Positions 1 through 8,186 of a DNA stretch of 31,558 bases are shown one piece after another. This stretch comes from an uncultured Prevotella sp. (lineage in GTDB: Bacteria > Bacteroidota > Bacteroidia > Bacteroidales > Bacteroidaceae), in NCBI GenBank assembly GCA_905210845.1, contig CAJLYG010000012.1, positions 1 through 31,558 of the forward strand, given 5' to 3'. The position numbers and the translations under genes are program-made. The notes under the pieces were generated by a model. The model saw only the letters and a program-made list of their open reading frames with translations, did not search any database and was not told the DNA's origin. How positions within the stretch are numbered: the stretch's first letter is position 1; each line of letters starts with the position of its first letter.

Positions 1-531
1 ATTGGAAGATAAGCATATTCAATTCAGAACAGACTTGCGGGCGATGGTCTCAGCGGCTCGAGCCTGGCGCACCATAGCCCGAGCCTGACTCACCTTGGTC
101 TGTACGTCCACCCATTGTATGTCGGGCAGTGATCCGGCAGCGTGCAATTGTTTCATGCGACGGTAACTGTCTTCTGCCTGTGCCAAGGCATCCTCCGCCT
201 GTTGGGTGGCAGCGCGGGCGGCGAGCAAGGCATTGCCCGTAGTAGTAGCGTCCACCGTGCCCAACAGTTGACAACGTTTGACGGCCTGTCCTTCACTGAT
301 ATCCAAACGCTGGATGGTCCCTGCAGAGGAAAAGCTCAATGCCACCGCGTTGGTACCCTCTACCGTACCAGCATAGCTGTTGCCCCAAGTAGCCGATACA
401 TCGCTCACAATGGTTGTCTCCACACGCACCGCACGGTCTGCGGACTTTTCTTTCTCGCCCTGGCAACCAGCGACCAACAGTCCTGCCAACACGATGATCC
501 CTGAAATACATAAGTCTCTTTTCATCTTCAT
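1..531 (-). pseudogene. RND efflux periplasmic adaptor (membrane fusion lipoprotein), truncated by in-frame stop at the window edge
   Basis: The protein starts at 531 with a lipoprotein signal peptide (hydrophobic residues 10-22, lipobox VAGC, Cys23). It continues with the first beta strands of a barrel-sandwich hybrid (GTVEGTNAVALSFSSAGTI, then LDISEGQAVK) and a long alpha-helical hairpin rich in Ala/Gln (about residues 95-168). That is the order of HlyD/AcrA-type adaptors, which join an inner-membrane RND pump to an outer-membrane channel. A TGA at 19-21 ends the frame after 170 residues, where the family runs to about 350 with the second half of the hybrid domain and beta-barrel still to come. 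Six more codons in the same frame lie before the window edge, so a nonsense mutation is likely. The gene is divergent from the broken AraC regulator at 730. Family assignment is solid; pseudogene status depends on sequence to the left of the window. Confidence 0.7.
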
Positions 532-589
532 GTTCTATGATTCACGTTTCTGTTTCGGATGCAAAGTAACTGCCTTTTTCCAATATTTA

Positions 590-670
590 TATGTCCCAAA
601 AAGGAAACAGAACGTCCCATTTTTATTGATTCGTTCTTATAGAACATTCATTTTCCTTTGAAGAACATTG
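590..670. promoter_or_regulatory. Phased direct repeats between divergent genes (candidate AraC operator)
   Basis: GTCCCA occurs at 593-598 and 614-619. AGAACATT occurs at 641-648 and 662-669. Both pairs are exactly 21 bp apart, which is two helical turns, the spacing expected for AraC-type monomers bound side by side. GTTCTTATAGAAC at 633-645 is also an inverted repeat. The block lies between the minus-strand efflux adaptor and the plus-strand AraC remnant. The role as operator is inferred. Confidence 0.4.
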
Positions 671-729
671 ATATCTCAACAAAATTCACCATCTTTGCAT
701 ACAGAATAGGACATTAAAGAACATGACGA

Positions 730-1715
730 ATGGAAAAAAAGATAATAGAAATCACCAATAACAACCAGCAGCTCGCAGAAGGTTTCTACAACAGCGACAA
801 TCACAATGCGCTGACAATCGACTATTCCGACGACGATATCATCATCGTGGATAATATCCGCGATATTGTCGCCGCCAATCCGATGCGCATGAAAATGAAC
901 GGCATCATCGTTTGTTACAATGGGACCATCAGGTAGATGTCAACGATCAACGGTGCACCTTTGGCAAGAACCAGCTTGTCATGTTCCCGCCCAACACCAC
1001 CATCGACAACTATCTCTTCAGCGTAGACTTCGAATGCAAGGCGATCTTCCTGACCAACCATATCATCCAGCGGTTCCTACGTCCCTACCTCGATATTTGG
1101 AACCACGCCGTATATGTGAAGAAGATACAGGAACGGCAACTGAGCGACATCGACCTGGAGTTCGTACGTAAAATCTATGATGTCATCCGCTTTTGCTTAG
1201 ACTACGGTGAGAATGCCAACAAGAAAGAAGTGGTGCAGTCGTTCATCCAAGGTGCCCTCATGGGATTAGGGGGAATGTTACTCAGGGAGAACGACTATCA
1301 GGACTTACCCAAGGAGAAAGGGCAGAGCGGCGATCTCTTCCCACGTTTCCTCGACCTGCTGCAAAATAGTCAGGTGAAGCACCGATAGGTGACCGACTAT
1401 GCTGACCAGCTCTGCATCACGCCCAAATACCTGACGATGGTATGCAAGCAACACTCTGGGAAGACCGCCCTACAGTGGATTGAAGAGTACACCCTTGCCG
1501 ACATTGACTACTATCTGCGCTCTACCGACCGTTCGATCAAGGAAGTCGCCAACATCCTCGGCTTCCCCAACGCGTCTTTCTTCGGGAAGTTCGTCAAGGA
1601 GCATTTTGGCATCTCACCCATGAGTTACCGGGAGAGGAGAAAGGAGATGGGCAAGGATGACGCTGACATATCTTATCAGGAGCTTTGCAAAAGGCCATCT
1701 AACACGCCGCAATAG
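730..1715 (+). pseudogene. AraC-family transcriptional regulator, frameshifted and with a nonsense codon
   Basis: Three reading frames join to one AraC-type protein of about 325 residues. Segment 1 (730-936) is the N-terminal part and runs into TAG at 934. The homologous reading resumes one frame over at about 930 (QVDVNDQRCTFGKN), so one base has been lost near 929-931. Segment 2 (to 1385) ends at TAG 1386-1388 between KHR and VTDYADQLCITPKYL; a GAG codon there would restore the frame. Segment 3 (1389-1715) is the double helix-turn-helix: first HTH YADQLCITPKYLTMVCK, second HTH SIKEVANILGFPNASFFGKFVKEHFGISPMSYR. Such regulators commonly sit divergent to RND efflux genes in Bacteroidetes, as here. 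With two independent lesions it is very unlikely to make a working regulator. Confidence 0.85.
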
Positions 1716-1949
1716 GTCATCTCCCGCGATGCGAAACGTACCGCACGTCGCCCATTGGGCTTTCATGATACGATACTATCCGTTGGCGTATCTCAGAAGG
1801 TGGGTGACAGGTCGCCCAAGTGCTTTGTATTCCGCCCGCTTGCACTATCTTTTGCATAAGACAGGTGGCACCTCTACGAAAATAAAACTTTAGTGGTCTT
1901 ATTATTTGGGAATATCTTTAGTTTGCACTATCTTTGCGACGAAAAGGAT
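1716..1949. other. Gene-free spacer
   Basis: Between the AraC remnant and the acyltransferase remnant I see no coding sequence that resembles a gene. The only recognisable signal is the promoter at its right end. Confidence 0.5.
1905..1936 (+). promoter_or_regulatory. Bacteroidetes-type promoter for the acyltransferase remnant
   Basis: TTTG at 1905-1908 and TATCTTTG at 1929-1936 are separated by 20 bp. This matches the Bacteroidetes primary-sigma consensus (TTTG, 19-21 bp, TAnnTTTG). The promoter is intact although the gene behind it is not. Confidence 0.7.
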
Positions 1950-2996
1950 ATAGAGGAAAAACAAAGAACCATTTCGTTGGATTGGATGCGTTTCGTGGCT
2001 TGTGTCCTTGTCATCTTACAGCACGTGACGGAATTTTATTATGCGTCGCCTGAGTTCTTGCCTGCCTGAACAGAGAATGCATTCTTGGTTGGCATATTTA
2101 ATAGCATCAGTCGAGTGTCCGTACCCTCGTTCGTAATGATTTCGGGCTATTTGCTCTTGCCGATGAAACAAGATACTGCCGATTTCTTCAAACGCCGGTT
2201 CACGCGAGTCCTTTATCCTTTCTTGGTGTGGAGTGTGGTGTACAGCATTTATTTTGCCCTTTTACGACATGACTCGTTGATGCAATGGGTTCAGCATGTA
2301 CTTTGTATTCCAATTACTTACGAAGCGGAGCATCTGTGGTACATCTATATGCTAATAGGACTGTATGTCTTGATTCCGGTCTTGACTCCTTGGCTAAAAA
2401 GTGTTTCACGCCGTGAGCTGGAAGCATACTTGGTCTTGTGGGCCTTTACTACGCTCTTACCTTATGTCAAGTTATTGTTCCCTACCATTGGGGCAGCAGC
2501 ATTTTTTAATCCTTCGCCAACCTTTTACTATTTCTCTGGTTTTGTGGGATACCTGATTTTGGGACATTACATTCATCGTTATCATCCGTTCAACCGAGTA
2601 CAAGCAATAACAGGCATCGTGGTAGGGTGGATCATCACTTCGGTGATATTCTTGTATCAGTTGGCTCATTGTAATACATTGGAAGAGCCTGAATTGAGTT
2701 GGGGATTCTATACCCTAAATGTTTTGTTGATGTGTGCCGGTGTGTTTACTTTGTTGCATGGCATCAAAAAGTCCGCAAGCAGTTTGATGGAAAGATGGGT
2801 TGTCTCGGCCAGTTAATTAAGTTATGGCATCTATTTGTGCCATGTCCTATGGCTGAGGCTGTATATGCAGTTGTTCATGACTTTGTTCGATAATGTGATA
2901 TGGGTGGCCTTGTGTGTCGTGCCGTGTACATTTATAAGTTCGTACTTGACCATTTGGATATTGAGCCGTTTGCCGAGGACAAAGTTTTTGTATTAG
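1950..2996 (+). pseudogene. Acyltransferase family 3 (O-acetyltransferase type) membrane protein, inactivated
   Basis: The frame from about 1950 to TAG 2994-2996 gives roughly 348 residues, normal for acyltransferase-3 (OafA/WecH-like) integral membrane enzymes that O-acylate polysaccharides or other surface glycans. It opens with RTISLDWMRFVACVLVILQH, holding the family's membrane helix with an RxxxxxxVxxxH pattern, then RVSVPSFVMISGYLLLP and further hydrophobic helices. Lesions: no ATG, GTG or TTG at the expected start (ATA at 1950 stands where an ATG would fit), TGA at 2067-2069 and TAA at 2814-2816. After the second stop the same frame continues with LSYGIYLCHVLWLRLYMQLF, the expected last helices. 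Translation from an internal TTG at 2085 would lack the first helix and its histidine. Confidence 0.8.
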
Positions 2997-3412
2997 ATAA
3001 AATTGCCGTAGTATGTGGATCAGATAAAAAAAAGTTATTTGTTTCCTATGTGGCTTGCACTATTGCTTCAGAGTTTTCCCTATTGCCTATATGATAGGAG
3101 GTAATGGTATCTAGTTGACAACGCTGATAGCGGAGGTAATGACGATGATTGTGGCTTGCCCCAATGTTGTTGGTAAAAGGGTACTTTGTGCAATGTCATG
3201 AGTCGAGTCAATAGAGGAAGAGAAGGGAACAATACTCAGAAAAGCATTGTGCTGGCAATGCGTACGACCATTTTATGATATCTCAATTTATTCGTTATAG
3301 AGCATGGGAAAATCTACGTTGTCGCCGTTCCAAAAAGAAAGGTCGTAGGAAACAACAGCCTCTCATCGGCTTGTTGCGTTCAGATGAAAACGCGCTGACA
3401 CGCCATAATCCC
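2997..3412. other. Decayed spacer without recognisable gene
   Basis: No frame longer than about 65 codons runs through here without stops. A plus-strand stretch around 3090-3230 reads as hydrophobic then charged, interrupted by stops, and could be the last trace of a membrane protein. I cannot name it. Nothing resembling a promoter or terminator stands out. Confidence 0.4.
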
Positions 3413-3781
3413 TTAAAATGTGCATATAACGAGAGAAGCAAAGGCTAACACCTTACTCTGTATATCGTCTCCAAGACGGTAGTTGTCCTTAATAGTCCAA
3501 AACCGGTACCCCTTATTCATACAGGTATTCAAAATTTCCATGATCATGAACAGCTTACGGCCAAGTTGCGACAACTCACTGCAAATAATAATGTCGTCTT
3601 TGTCGAATTTTGCGAGCAGTGTGCTGAACTCGCGCTTGTCATAGCTCTTGGTACCGCTAATGGTTTCCTCAATCCAATCATCAACTTTCAAGTTCTCTCT
3701 TTTGCAGAACTTGTTGATATCGAATCGCTGGTTCTCTACAGTCTGCTTGTCGCTGCTTACTCTGATGTATCCGTAAACCAT
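3413..3781 (-). pseudogene. Serine recombinase (DNA invertase/resolvase), C-terminally truncated
   Basis: Starting at the ATG at 3781 the protein reads MVYGYIRVSSDKQTVENQRF, the resolvase N-terminus with catalytic serine in YIRVSSDKQ (Ser9 or Ser10). It continues with the DDIIICSELSQLGRKLFMIM motif, where SRLGR is usual, and KVLAFA. After that it diverges and stops at about 123 residues; relatives of 185-200 residues continue with an EIERNLISQRT-type helix and a C-terminal DNA-binding HTH, both missing here. An upstream in-frame start at 3892 would add 37 unrelated residues and is not favoured. It lies divergent to the ATPase remnant. Truncation should abolish recombination because the DNA-binding domain is gone. 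Confidence 0.75.
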
Positions 3782-3793
3782 TACTATATAATG

Positions 3794-4286
3794 CTTGATA
3801 TTAATAAAGGAACGATTGGTGACAAAATCAGCGCACCTACGGTGGGCAGCTATGTGCTGTATTGTTAGGACGCATGGCTGCTGCGTATGCATAATATAGT
3901 ATCACCGTTCGTGGAGAAAGAGACCGTCAGTAAGTATTACTTTACTGATAATGTCATTCTCAATCTCTTCCTTATTGATGCGGGCACTTCGTTGTTGGAG
4001 AACCTTGTAGCTGTAACCCTACTGAGAATGTATGGCAATGACCCTGACAATGAGCGTGTGTATTATTATAATGCGGGAGTCGAAGTAGATTTTTATGTAC
4101 CCGAGGAAGGCCTTCCCATTCAGGTGTGTTACAATCTTAGCCAAAGCGACGGTACATACGAGAGAGGTGAATGCTTTGAGAAAGCTTCCGTCCGTATTGG
4201 AATGCAAGCGTCGTCTCATCATCACTTACGATGAGGAAGTAAGCATTGAAGACCATCACGGAAAGATAGAGGTGTTGCCTTATTGA
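3794..4286 (+). pseudogene. C-terminal remnant of an ATP-binding protein with DUF4143 domain
   Basis: The frame contains a run typical of the DUF4143 C-terminus of Bacteroidetes AAA-type ATPases: DAWLLRMHNIVSPFVEKE, then KYYFTDNVILNLFL, TSLLENLVAVTLLR, and RVYYYNAGVEVDFYVPEEG. Two lesions are visible: a TAG at 3866-3868 just before DAWLL (a GAG would fit), and a one-base shift near 4160-4166, after which EVNALRKLPSVLECKRRLII is read one frame over to the stop at 4284. The N-terminal ATPase domain (Walker A and B) is absent. The 5' end merges into the upstream region of the recombinase. Such ATPases have no firmly known role. Confidence 0.75.
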
Positions 4287-4717
4287 AAATGGGCTGTAAC
4301 GTGCTGGGAACATCCTGCAAAAGAATAGCGAGAATGTGGTACAGAATATAATCATCAAAAAATAGAGAATTGATTTTTCCTACTGGACTGTAGTGTATGA
4401 GAATAAATACTTTTGCATGAAGTAAGTTATTCAAGAAACCTTCAAAAGAGAGAAGATGAATGCGTGCCGAGCACGAGCGAACACGACAGCGCGAATTGGA
4501 TGTAGTGAGAGGTTTGCCCATTGATTTCCATCCTATCTTTTTGATGATACAGTTTTTGGAACCCAATGATATTTTGCGATAGAAAGACGACATATAGAAA
4601 TCATTGTGATACAAGGCTCAGTATCACGACCGTTTCTAAGGTTATATGTGTTCGCAGTGTGTTCGTTTTTAGGCACGAAAAAAGGAGTTATTTTGTTGTA
4701 ACTCCTTGATTTTCAGT
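4287..4717. other. Gene-free spacer left of the integrated element
   Basis: A minus-strand frame of 130 codons exists here but its product resembles nothing I recognise and overlaps the ATPase remnant, so I do not call it. TACTTTTG at about 4408 looks like a plus-strand -7 element without a convincing gene behind it. The right end holds the displaced tRNA terminator. Confidence 0.4.
4676..4707 (-). terminator. Original tRNA-Met terminator, now displaced
   Basis: A 9-bp stem (4682-4690 with 4699-4707) with an 8-base loop is followed, in the minus direction, by a run of six T. It lies 11 bases beyond attL. Before integration it would have been immediately downstream of the tRNA-Met 3' end, and it is now about 6 kb away. 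Confidence 0.75.
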
Positions 4718-4731
4718 GTAGCGGGGGTGGG
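4718..4731. repeat. attL: 14-bp direct repeat of the tRNA-Met 3' end
   Basis: GTAGCGGGGGTGGG is identical to 10721-10734, where it forms the 3' acceptor strand and part of the T stem of tRNA-Met (on the minus strand). Here the sequence to the right is not tRNA. The pair marks the ends of the integrated element. Confidence 0.85.
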
Positions 4732-4745
4732 TAATCAACCTACTT

Positions 4746-4977
4746 TTTGCACCCCAAAACAAGTGAAAAGAAATGCTTACAAAGCGAATAAAAAGCCCTG
4801 TTTTATCGATGGTTGCAAGGTTTATTGGTTGAGGCTGCAAGGTTGTTTGTTTTCCCTTATTATCCTATATTTTGCTATTATTTGCACCCTATTTGCACCC
4901 CTAAGTTTGCACCCCAAATTTTCTAATATGGCTTAAACAGGGGTTTTTTGTGGTTAGGAAATGCCAATTTGCACCCC
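4746..4977 (+). repeat. TTTGCACCC repeats inside the left end (candidate integrase arm sites)
   Basis: TTTGCACCC occurs at 4746, 4881, 4892, 4906 and 4968, all in the same orientation. The double site at 4881-4900 is identical over 20 bp to 10643-10662 inside the right end. A second repeat, TGCAAGGTT, is found at 4814-4822 and 4836-4844. Clusters of short repeats inside both ends of tyrosine-recombinase elements are commonly arm-type sites for integrase or excisionase; that role is inferred here. Confidence 0.55.
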
Positions 4978-5033
4978 CAAACCCTAAAAAGCAATAAAAA
5001 TGGGTTTGGAAAAGGTAAAAAACAGGGTGGGAA

Positions 5034-6278
5034 ATGAAACTATATGAAAAGAAATATATACCTTTGCAAACAAATGAAATAATAACTATTATGTGCAAGG
5101 GCAAATTTGATACAAAAGGGTGGAACACTAAGACAGATAACCCAAAGTTAGGCTGCAAGGTGTTGTTAGATGGTAGAGGTAGTTTGTTTCTAATCTATAA
5201 CTATGGCTATAATGGGGCTACAGGAAAGACAATGAGAAAGAAAGAGTTTCTAAGCCTGTATCTTTATGGCAATGCCAAAACCCCAATAGAGCGGCAACAG
5301 AATAAAGAAACGTTGGCTTTGGCACAAAAAATCAAAGATGAACGTAAACAGCAATTCTTAGAAGATAGGGAGGGCTACAGGTTGAGGCAAAAGGGCATAA
5401 ACCTGTATAGTTACTTTGCTGATTTCATAGAGCATAGCAACGTTGCAGACAAACACGTTTTGGGAGGTGCTTTAAGAAACTTTCAAGACTTCATTAAAGA
5501 AACCTATCCACAGTTTGCAAGCAGAATAGAACCTAAGAACCTATCTAAACCGATGATGGTAAACTTTGCCCACTACATAGAAGATATACACACAGGAGAG
5601 GGCATAAGAACTTATTGGCAGAGGTTTAAGAGGCTGATTAACTATGCTGTAGGGCAAAAGGTAATCAAAGAAAGCCCCTGTTTGGGCATAAAGGTAGCCA
5701 ATACTAATGACATATTGGGCAAAGATATATTGAGTAGAGAGGAATTAACCAAGCTGTTTGCAACACACTATGACAAAGAAAGCCAAACCATTAGGAGAGG
5801 CTTTGCACTAACCTGTTTTACAGGCATAAGACATTGTGATTTGGAAAAGCTAACATGGGGCTGTATTGACTATACTAACAAAACCCTTACTTTCAGACAA
5901 AGCAAAGTGTTACATGATAGCAGTGCAAGCGGTGTTGTTACCCCTTTGAATGATATGTTATTAGGAGTGATAGGAGTAAAGCCAGAGGGGGCAAAGGATA
6001 GTGATTTAGTGTTTCCTAATTTCCCGTCTATAGAGGCAAGCAACAAAGCATTAAGGCATTGGACTAAAAGAGCGGGTATTGATAAGCATATAACGTGGCA
6101 TTGTGGCAGGCACACTTTTGCTACACAAATGCTTTCTAATGGTGCAAATGTAAAGGTAGTAAGCGAGTTATTAGGGCATAGCAGCTTAAAGTTTACAACC
6201 AAGTATTTAAGGGCTGTAGACGATTTGAAGAAAGCAGCCATAAATAGTTTGCCACAAATAGACACGTTTAATATTTAG
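5034..6278 (+). CDS. Tyrosine recombinase (site-specific integrase)
   Basis: This 414-residue enzyme integrates and, with a helper, excises the element by strand exchange through a 3'-phosphotyrosine. The N-terminal 110 residues form an arm-binding-like domain, about 120-215 a SAM-like core-binding domain, and 230-400 the catalytic domain. Visible active-site residues: Arg266 (GIRHCDL), Lys291, His356 and Arg359 (HCGRH), His382 (LLGHSS) and the nucleophile Tyr391 (TTKYLR). Length matches Bacteroidetes integrases of conjugative and mobilizable elements. It is the gene nearest attL and is preceded by the TTTGCACCC cluster. It is followed after 11 bp by a small gene, so int is the first gene of an operon reaching 7193. 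All catalytic residues are present, so it is probably functional. Confidence 0.95.
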   Translation: MKLYEKKYIPLQTNEIITIMCKGKFDTKGWNTKTDNPKLGCKVLLDGRGSLFLIYNYGYNGATGKTMRKKEFLSLYLYGNAKTPIERQQNKETLALAQKIKDERKQQFLEDREGYRLRQKGINLYSYFADFIEHSNVADKHVLGGALRNFQDFIKETYPQFASRIEPKNLSKPMMVNFAHYIEDIHTGEGIRTYWQRFKRLINYAVGQKVIKESPCLGIKVANTNDILGKDILSREELTKLFATHYDKESQTIRRGFALTCFTGIRHCDLEKLTWGCIDYTNKTLTFRQSKVLHDSSASGVVTPLNDMLLGVIGVKPEGAKDSDLVFPNFPSIEASNKALRHWTKRAGIDKHITWHCGRHTFATQMLSNGANVKVVSELLGHSSLKFTTKYLRAVDDLKKAAINSLPQIDTFNI

Positions 6279-6289
6279 AGCCTGTAATT

Positions 6290-6523
6290 ATGGATAGTTC
6301 AAAGGTTTTCAAGAAGATTGGAGAGGGTAAAGAAGTTTACCTTTTGGATAATCAAGAAAATTGTATGCTAAAATGTTTCAATGATAATGGCATAGTAGGG
6401 GTAATGCTAAAGAGAAAAGGCAAAGCAGCGTTTCAAGTAGATGTAAGAAACGCTGAAATCTATGATATTATGCAAGAGGCAGAAGAAACCACAAAAGAAG
6501 TATATGAGCGTTTTAATGGTTGA
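6290..6523 (+). CDS. Small hypothetical protein, element-borne
   Basis: This 77-residue protein is unknown to me. It starts 11 bp after int and its stop is 4 bp before the next start, so it is probably cotranscribed with both. The sequence is mixed alpha/beta with no membrane segment or signal peptide. It has a short hydrophobic core (GIVGVMLKRKGKAAFQV) and an acidic C-terminal helix (EIYDIMQEAEETTKEVYERF). No cysteine or histidine cluster suggests metal binding. A role beside integrase (directionality or host interface) is only a guess from position. Confidence 0.7.
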   Translation: MDSSKVFKKIGEGKEVYLLDNQENCMLKCFNDNGIVGVMLKRKGKAAFQVDVRNAEIYDIMQEAEETTKEVYERFNG

Positions 6524-6527
6524 GGCT

Positions 6528-7193
6528 ATGACAGAACAGGAATTTATTACAGGGGTAGCCGATGGCACTTTGCTAAATGTAGATGTTATCAAGTATTGTG
6601 TCGAGGCTAAAAGGTTGGGGGCAAACCTTAATGACATCTTAGATGAAATGTTTGCACAAACCCTTAGCTATCATACACACCAAATAGCCTTTGTAGAGGG
6701 TACAGATGAAATTAAAGACTATGGGGGTGTATCAATGGCAGACCAAACCAAAATAAACCGTCTGTGTGACGCTATGGGGCTAATACAGGCACGTTTTGGC
6801 ATTGATTGGGGAAACTTCAATGAACAACAGGAAACGGCAGCAAAGCAGCCATTAGCATTTAGTGACAATGCCGATACAGATAAAGCCATTTGGGGGCTTA
6901 TAAAGCGGCTAAAACAAGATGGGTGGATAAGTTCTACAGAAAGCGGTTATAAATGGCAGAGAGGGGCAACAAATCAGCTAATAGCCTATTGGGTTGAATG
7001 TGTTAGCCTCAACTTCAACCTATCAAACAAATATATCAATGAAAAACCGTCTATCAAATGGAAACCTTTTGAGGCTTTGTTTGGCTTAAAAGATGGAACA
7101 CTAAAAACGGCAAAGCAAAGTTGGCTAAAGGTAAACACAAAATTTACTCCAACACGATTTGAAGAAATAGAGCCATACACAAAGGCAGAGTAA
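6528..7193 (+). CDS. Hypothetical protein, element-borne
   Basis: The 221-residue reading begins at ATG 6528 (MTEQEFITGVADGTLLNVDV). A start at 6462 is possible but would overlap the previous gene by about 60 bp, so I prefer the later one. The N-terminal 70 residues are helical and acidic. The C-terminal half (about 120-221) resembles a compact DNA- or protein-binding module: DKAIWGLIKRLKQDGWI looks like a helix-turn-helix lead-in, followed by an aromatic-rich IKWKPFEALFGLKDGTLKTA segment in the style of Bacteroidetes accessory-element proteins. I do not recognise a named family. It is the last gene before the hairpin at 7202. Confidence 0.7.
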   Translation: MTEQEFITGVADGTLLNVDVIKYCVEAKRLGANLNDILDEMFAQTLSYHTHQIAFVEGTDEIKDYGGVSMADQTKINRLCDAMGLIQARFGIDWGNFNEQQETAAKQPLAFSDNADTDKAIWGLIKRLKQDGWISSTESGYKWQRGATNQLIAYWVECVSLNFNLSNKYINEKPSIKWKPFEALFGLKDGTLKTAKQSWLKVNTKFTPTRFEEIEPYTKAE

Positions 7194-7201
7194 CCAAACA
7201 A

Positions 7202-7237
7202 GCCCCAACGATAGCCCAACGTTGGGGCATTTGTTTT
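7202..7237 (+). terminator. Terminator after the int operon
   Basis: GCCCCAACG (7202-7210) pairs with CGTTGGGGC (7220-7228) and is followed by ATTTGTTTT. The 3' half also contains a perfect 12-bp palindrome, CCCAACGTTGGG (7215-7226), so two alternative foldings are possible. Confidence 0.65.
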
Positions 7238-7248
7238 CATTATTGCTA

Positions 7249-7256
7249 TATCTTTG
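7249..7256 (+). promoter_or_regulatory. -7 element TATCTTTG upstream of the xis-like gene
   Basis: TATCTTTG lies 58 bp before the ATG at 7315. No well-spaced TTTG -33 element is evident (nearest at 7230, 15 bp away). Its position downstream of the terminator supports a separate transcript. Confidence 0.55.
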
Positions 7257-7314
7257 CACTTGTTAATTGGTTGTTAGTCGGTGCACAGGCAAAGCAGCCA
7301 CTAAAGCAAAGATA

Positions 7315-7617
7315 ATGGAAACAATAATACTACAGGAAAAGCAGCTACAGGCATTGGCCAACACTATTGCAAGCAGATTGGCAATAAACACTAAAGAAGT
7401 GTTGACTTTCAAAGAGGCTTGTTTATACACAGGCTTAAGCACGTCAGCACTCTACAAACAGACGATGTTAGGGAATATTCCCCACTACAAGCCAAATGGA
7501 AAGATGAACTACTTTAACCGTTTGGAGTTAGACCAATGGTTACAACAGAACAGATGTAGCACACAGGCAGAGTTAGCCGACAAAGCCCAACACTACACTA
7601 ACAGAAAGGGGGTCTAA
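7315..7617 (+). CDS. Excisionase-like helix-turn-helix protein
   Basis: This 100-residue protein has a MerR/excisionase-type winged HTH (HTH_17 style) at about residues 28-75: LTFKEACLYTGLSTSALYKQ forms the helix pair and IPHYKPNGKMNYFNRLELDQ the wing and closing helix. An N-terminal helix (ILQEKQLQALANTIASRL) precedes it, as in Bacteroidetes Xis-like proteins of integrative elements. Start chosen at ATG 7315; the longer reading from 7267 begins only about 10 bp after the -7 element and is unlikely. In such elements these proteins bend DNA at att arms to favour excision or regulate transcription. It is followed one base later by the next gene, so they form an operon. Confidence 0.8.
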   Translation: METIILQEKQLQALANTIASRLAINTKEVLTFKEACLYTGLSTSALYKQTMLGNIPHYKPNGKMNYFNRLELDQWLQQNRCSTQAELADKAQHYTNRKGV

Positions 7618-7618
7618 T

Positions 7619-8131
7619 ATGAACACTCCAAACATACGTTACTATGCCTTGTTTGTAGATACAACGGCAGAGGGCAAAAAGACACAAAAGTTTAGTGTTG
7701 CAGCCTCAACGGGTTATTATCCCCCAATGGAACAATTAAAGGGCAAAGATGGCAGAATATCAATGTACCTTATGGAGAAACTTAAAGAGGGGCTATTTAC
7801 ACCGTCTATGAGGTTACAGGCTAAAGGTAGCCTAAACTTCACAGGGTTAAAGGAATGGTTTGTAGCCGATGGCAAACTAAGCGGCTATGCTTATGGCTAT
7901 CCACTAAGCGACAAAACCTATAGTAAAGACAATAAGCCAAACCCCTTTTATGACTTCAAGGCAGATGGCTATCTTTTCAAAGTACACACCAATGAAGATG
8001 GCACTAAAGCCACTAAGATTGAAATGTTAGTTTTGGCAAATGCCAAACCCCTTATAGCCACTTATTGCAAAATGCTACAGATGGGCGGTTTTGATGAGGC
8101 TTTGGCACTTGTTAGGCAGCAAGCAGAGTAA
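7619..8131 (+). CDS. Hypothetical protein, element-borne
   Basis: This 170-residue protein is not recognised. It begins one base after the stop of the HTH gene, so translation is probably coupled. It has no signal peptide or membrane segment. There are many Lys, Gly and Tyr residues and a central aromatic block (LNFTGLKEWFVADGKLSGYAYG), followed by a Pro/Asn-rich loop and a predicted beta-rich C-terminal part ending in a helix. The 42-bp repeat and rep follow directly. Its place between an Xis-like protein and a replication initiator suggests an accessory replication or single-strand-DNA-handling role, which is inference only. Confidence 0.7.
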   Translation: MNTPNIRYYALFVDTTAEGKKTQKFSVAASTGYYPPMEQLKGKDGRISMYLMEKLKEGLFTPSMRLQAKGSLNFTGLKEWFVADGKLSGYAYGYPLSDKTYSKDNKPNPFYDFKADGYLFKVHTNEDGTKATKIEMLVLANAKPLIATYCKMLQMGGFDEALALVRQQAE

Positions 8132-8140
8132 GGGGCAAAC

Positions 8141-8182
8141 TCCTTATAATAAGTTGTAATTTGTCTACAAAATTTGTACACA
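8141..8182 (+). repeat. 42-bp repeat, copy 1, with 21-bp near-palindrome upstream of rep
   Basis: This stretch matches 9134-9175 at 39 of 42 positions. Its right half, 8162-8182, is TGTCTACAAA-A-TTTGTACACA, an inverted repeat with one mismatched pair. It ends 4 bp before the rep start codon, so a bound protein would block rep expression. Operator or replication-origin function is inferred. Confidence 0.75.
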
Positions 8183-8186
8183 TTGA

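Noticed and set aside
2900..3094. 64-codon plus-strand frame
   Set aside because: It is the wrong frame over the last helices of the acyltransferase remnant.
4222..4614. Minus-strand 130-codon frame
   Set aside because: Overlaps the ATPase remnant, contains no recognisable motif or promoter, and the product is unlike a folded protein.
4881..4915. TTTGCACCC motifs read as Bacteroidetes promoters for int
   Set aside because: Same-orientation multiple copies at both ends and the identical double site near attR fit arm sites better, though promoter activity of one copy cannot be excluded.
6462..6527. Longer start for the 6528 gene
   Set aside because: It would overlap the previous gene by about 60 bp and adds a basic, low-information N-terminus.
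7267..7314. Longer start for the Xis-like protein
   Set aside because: It begins about 10 bp after the -7 box and adds residues unlike the family; ATG 7315 fits better.
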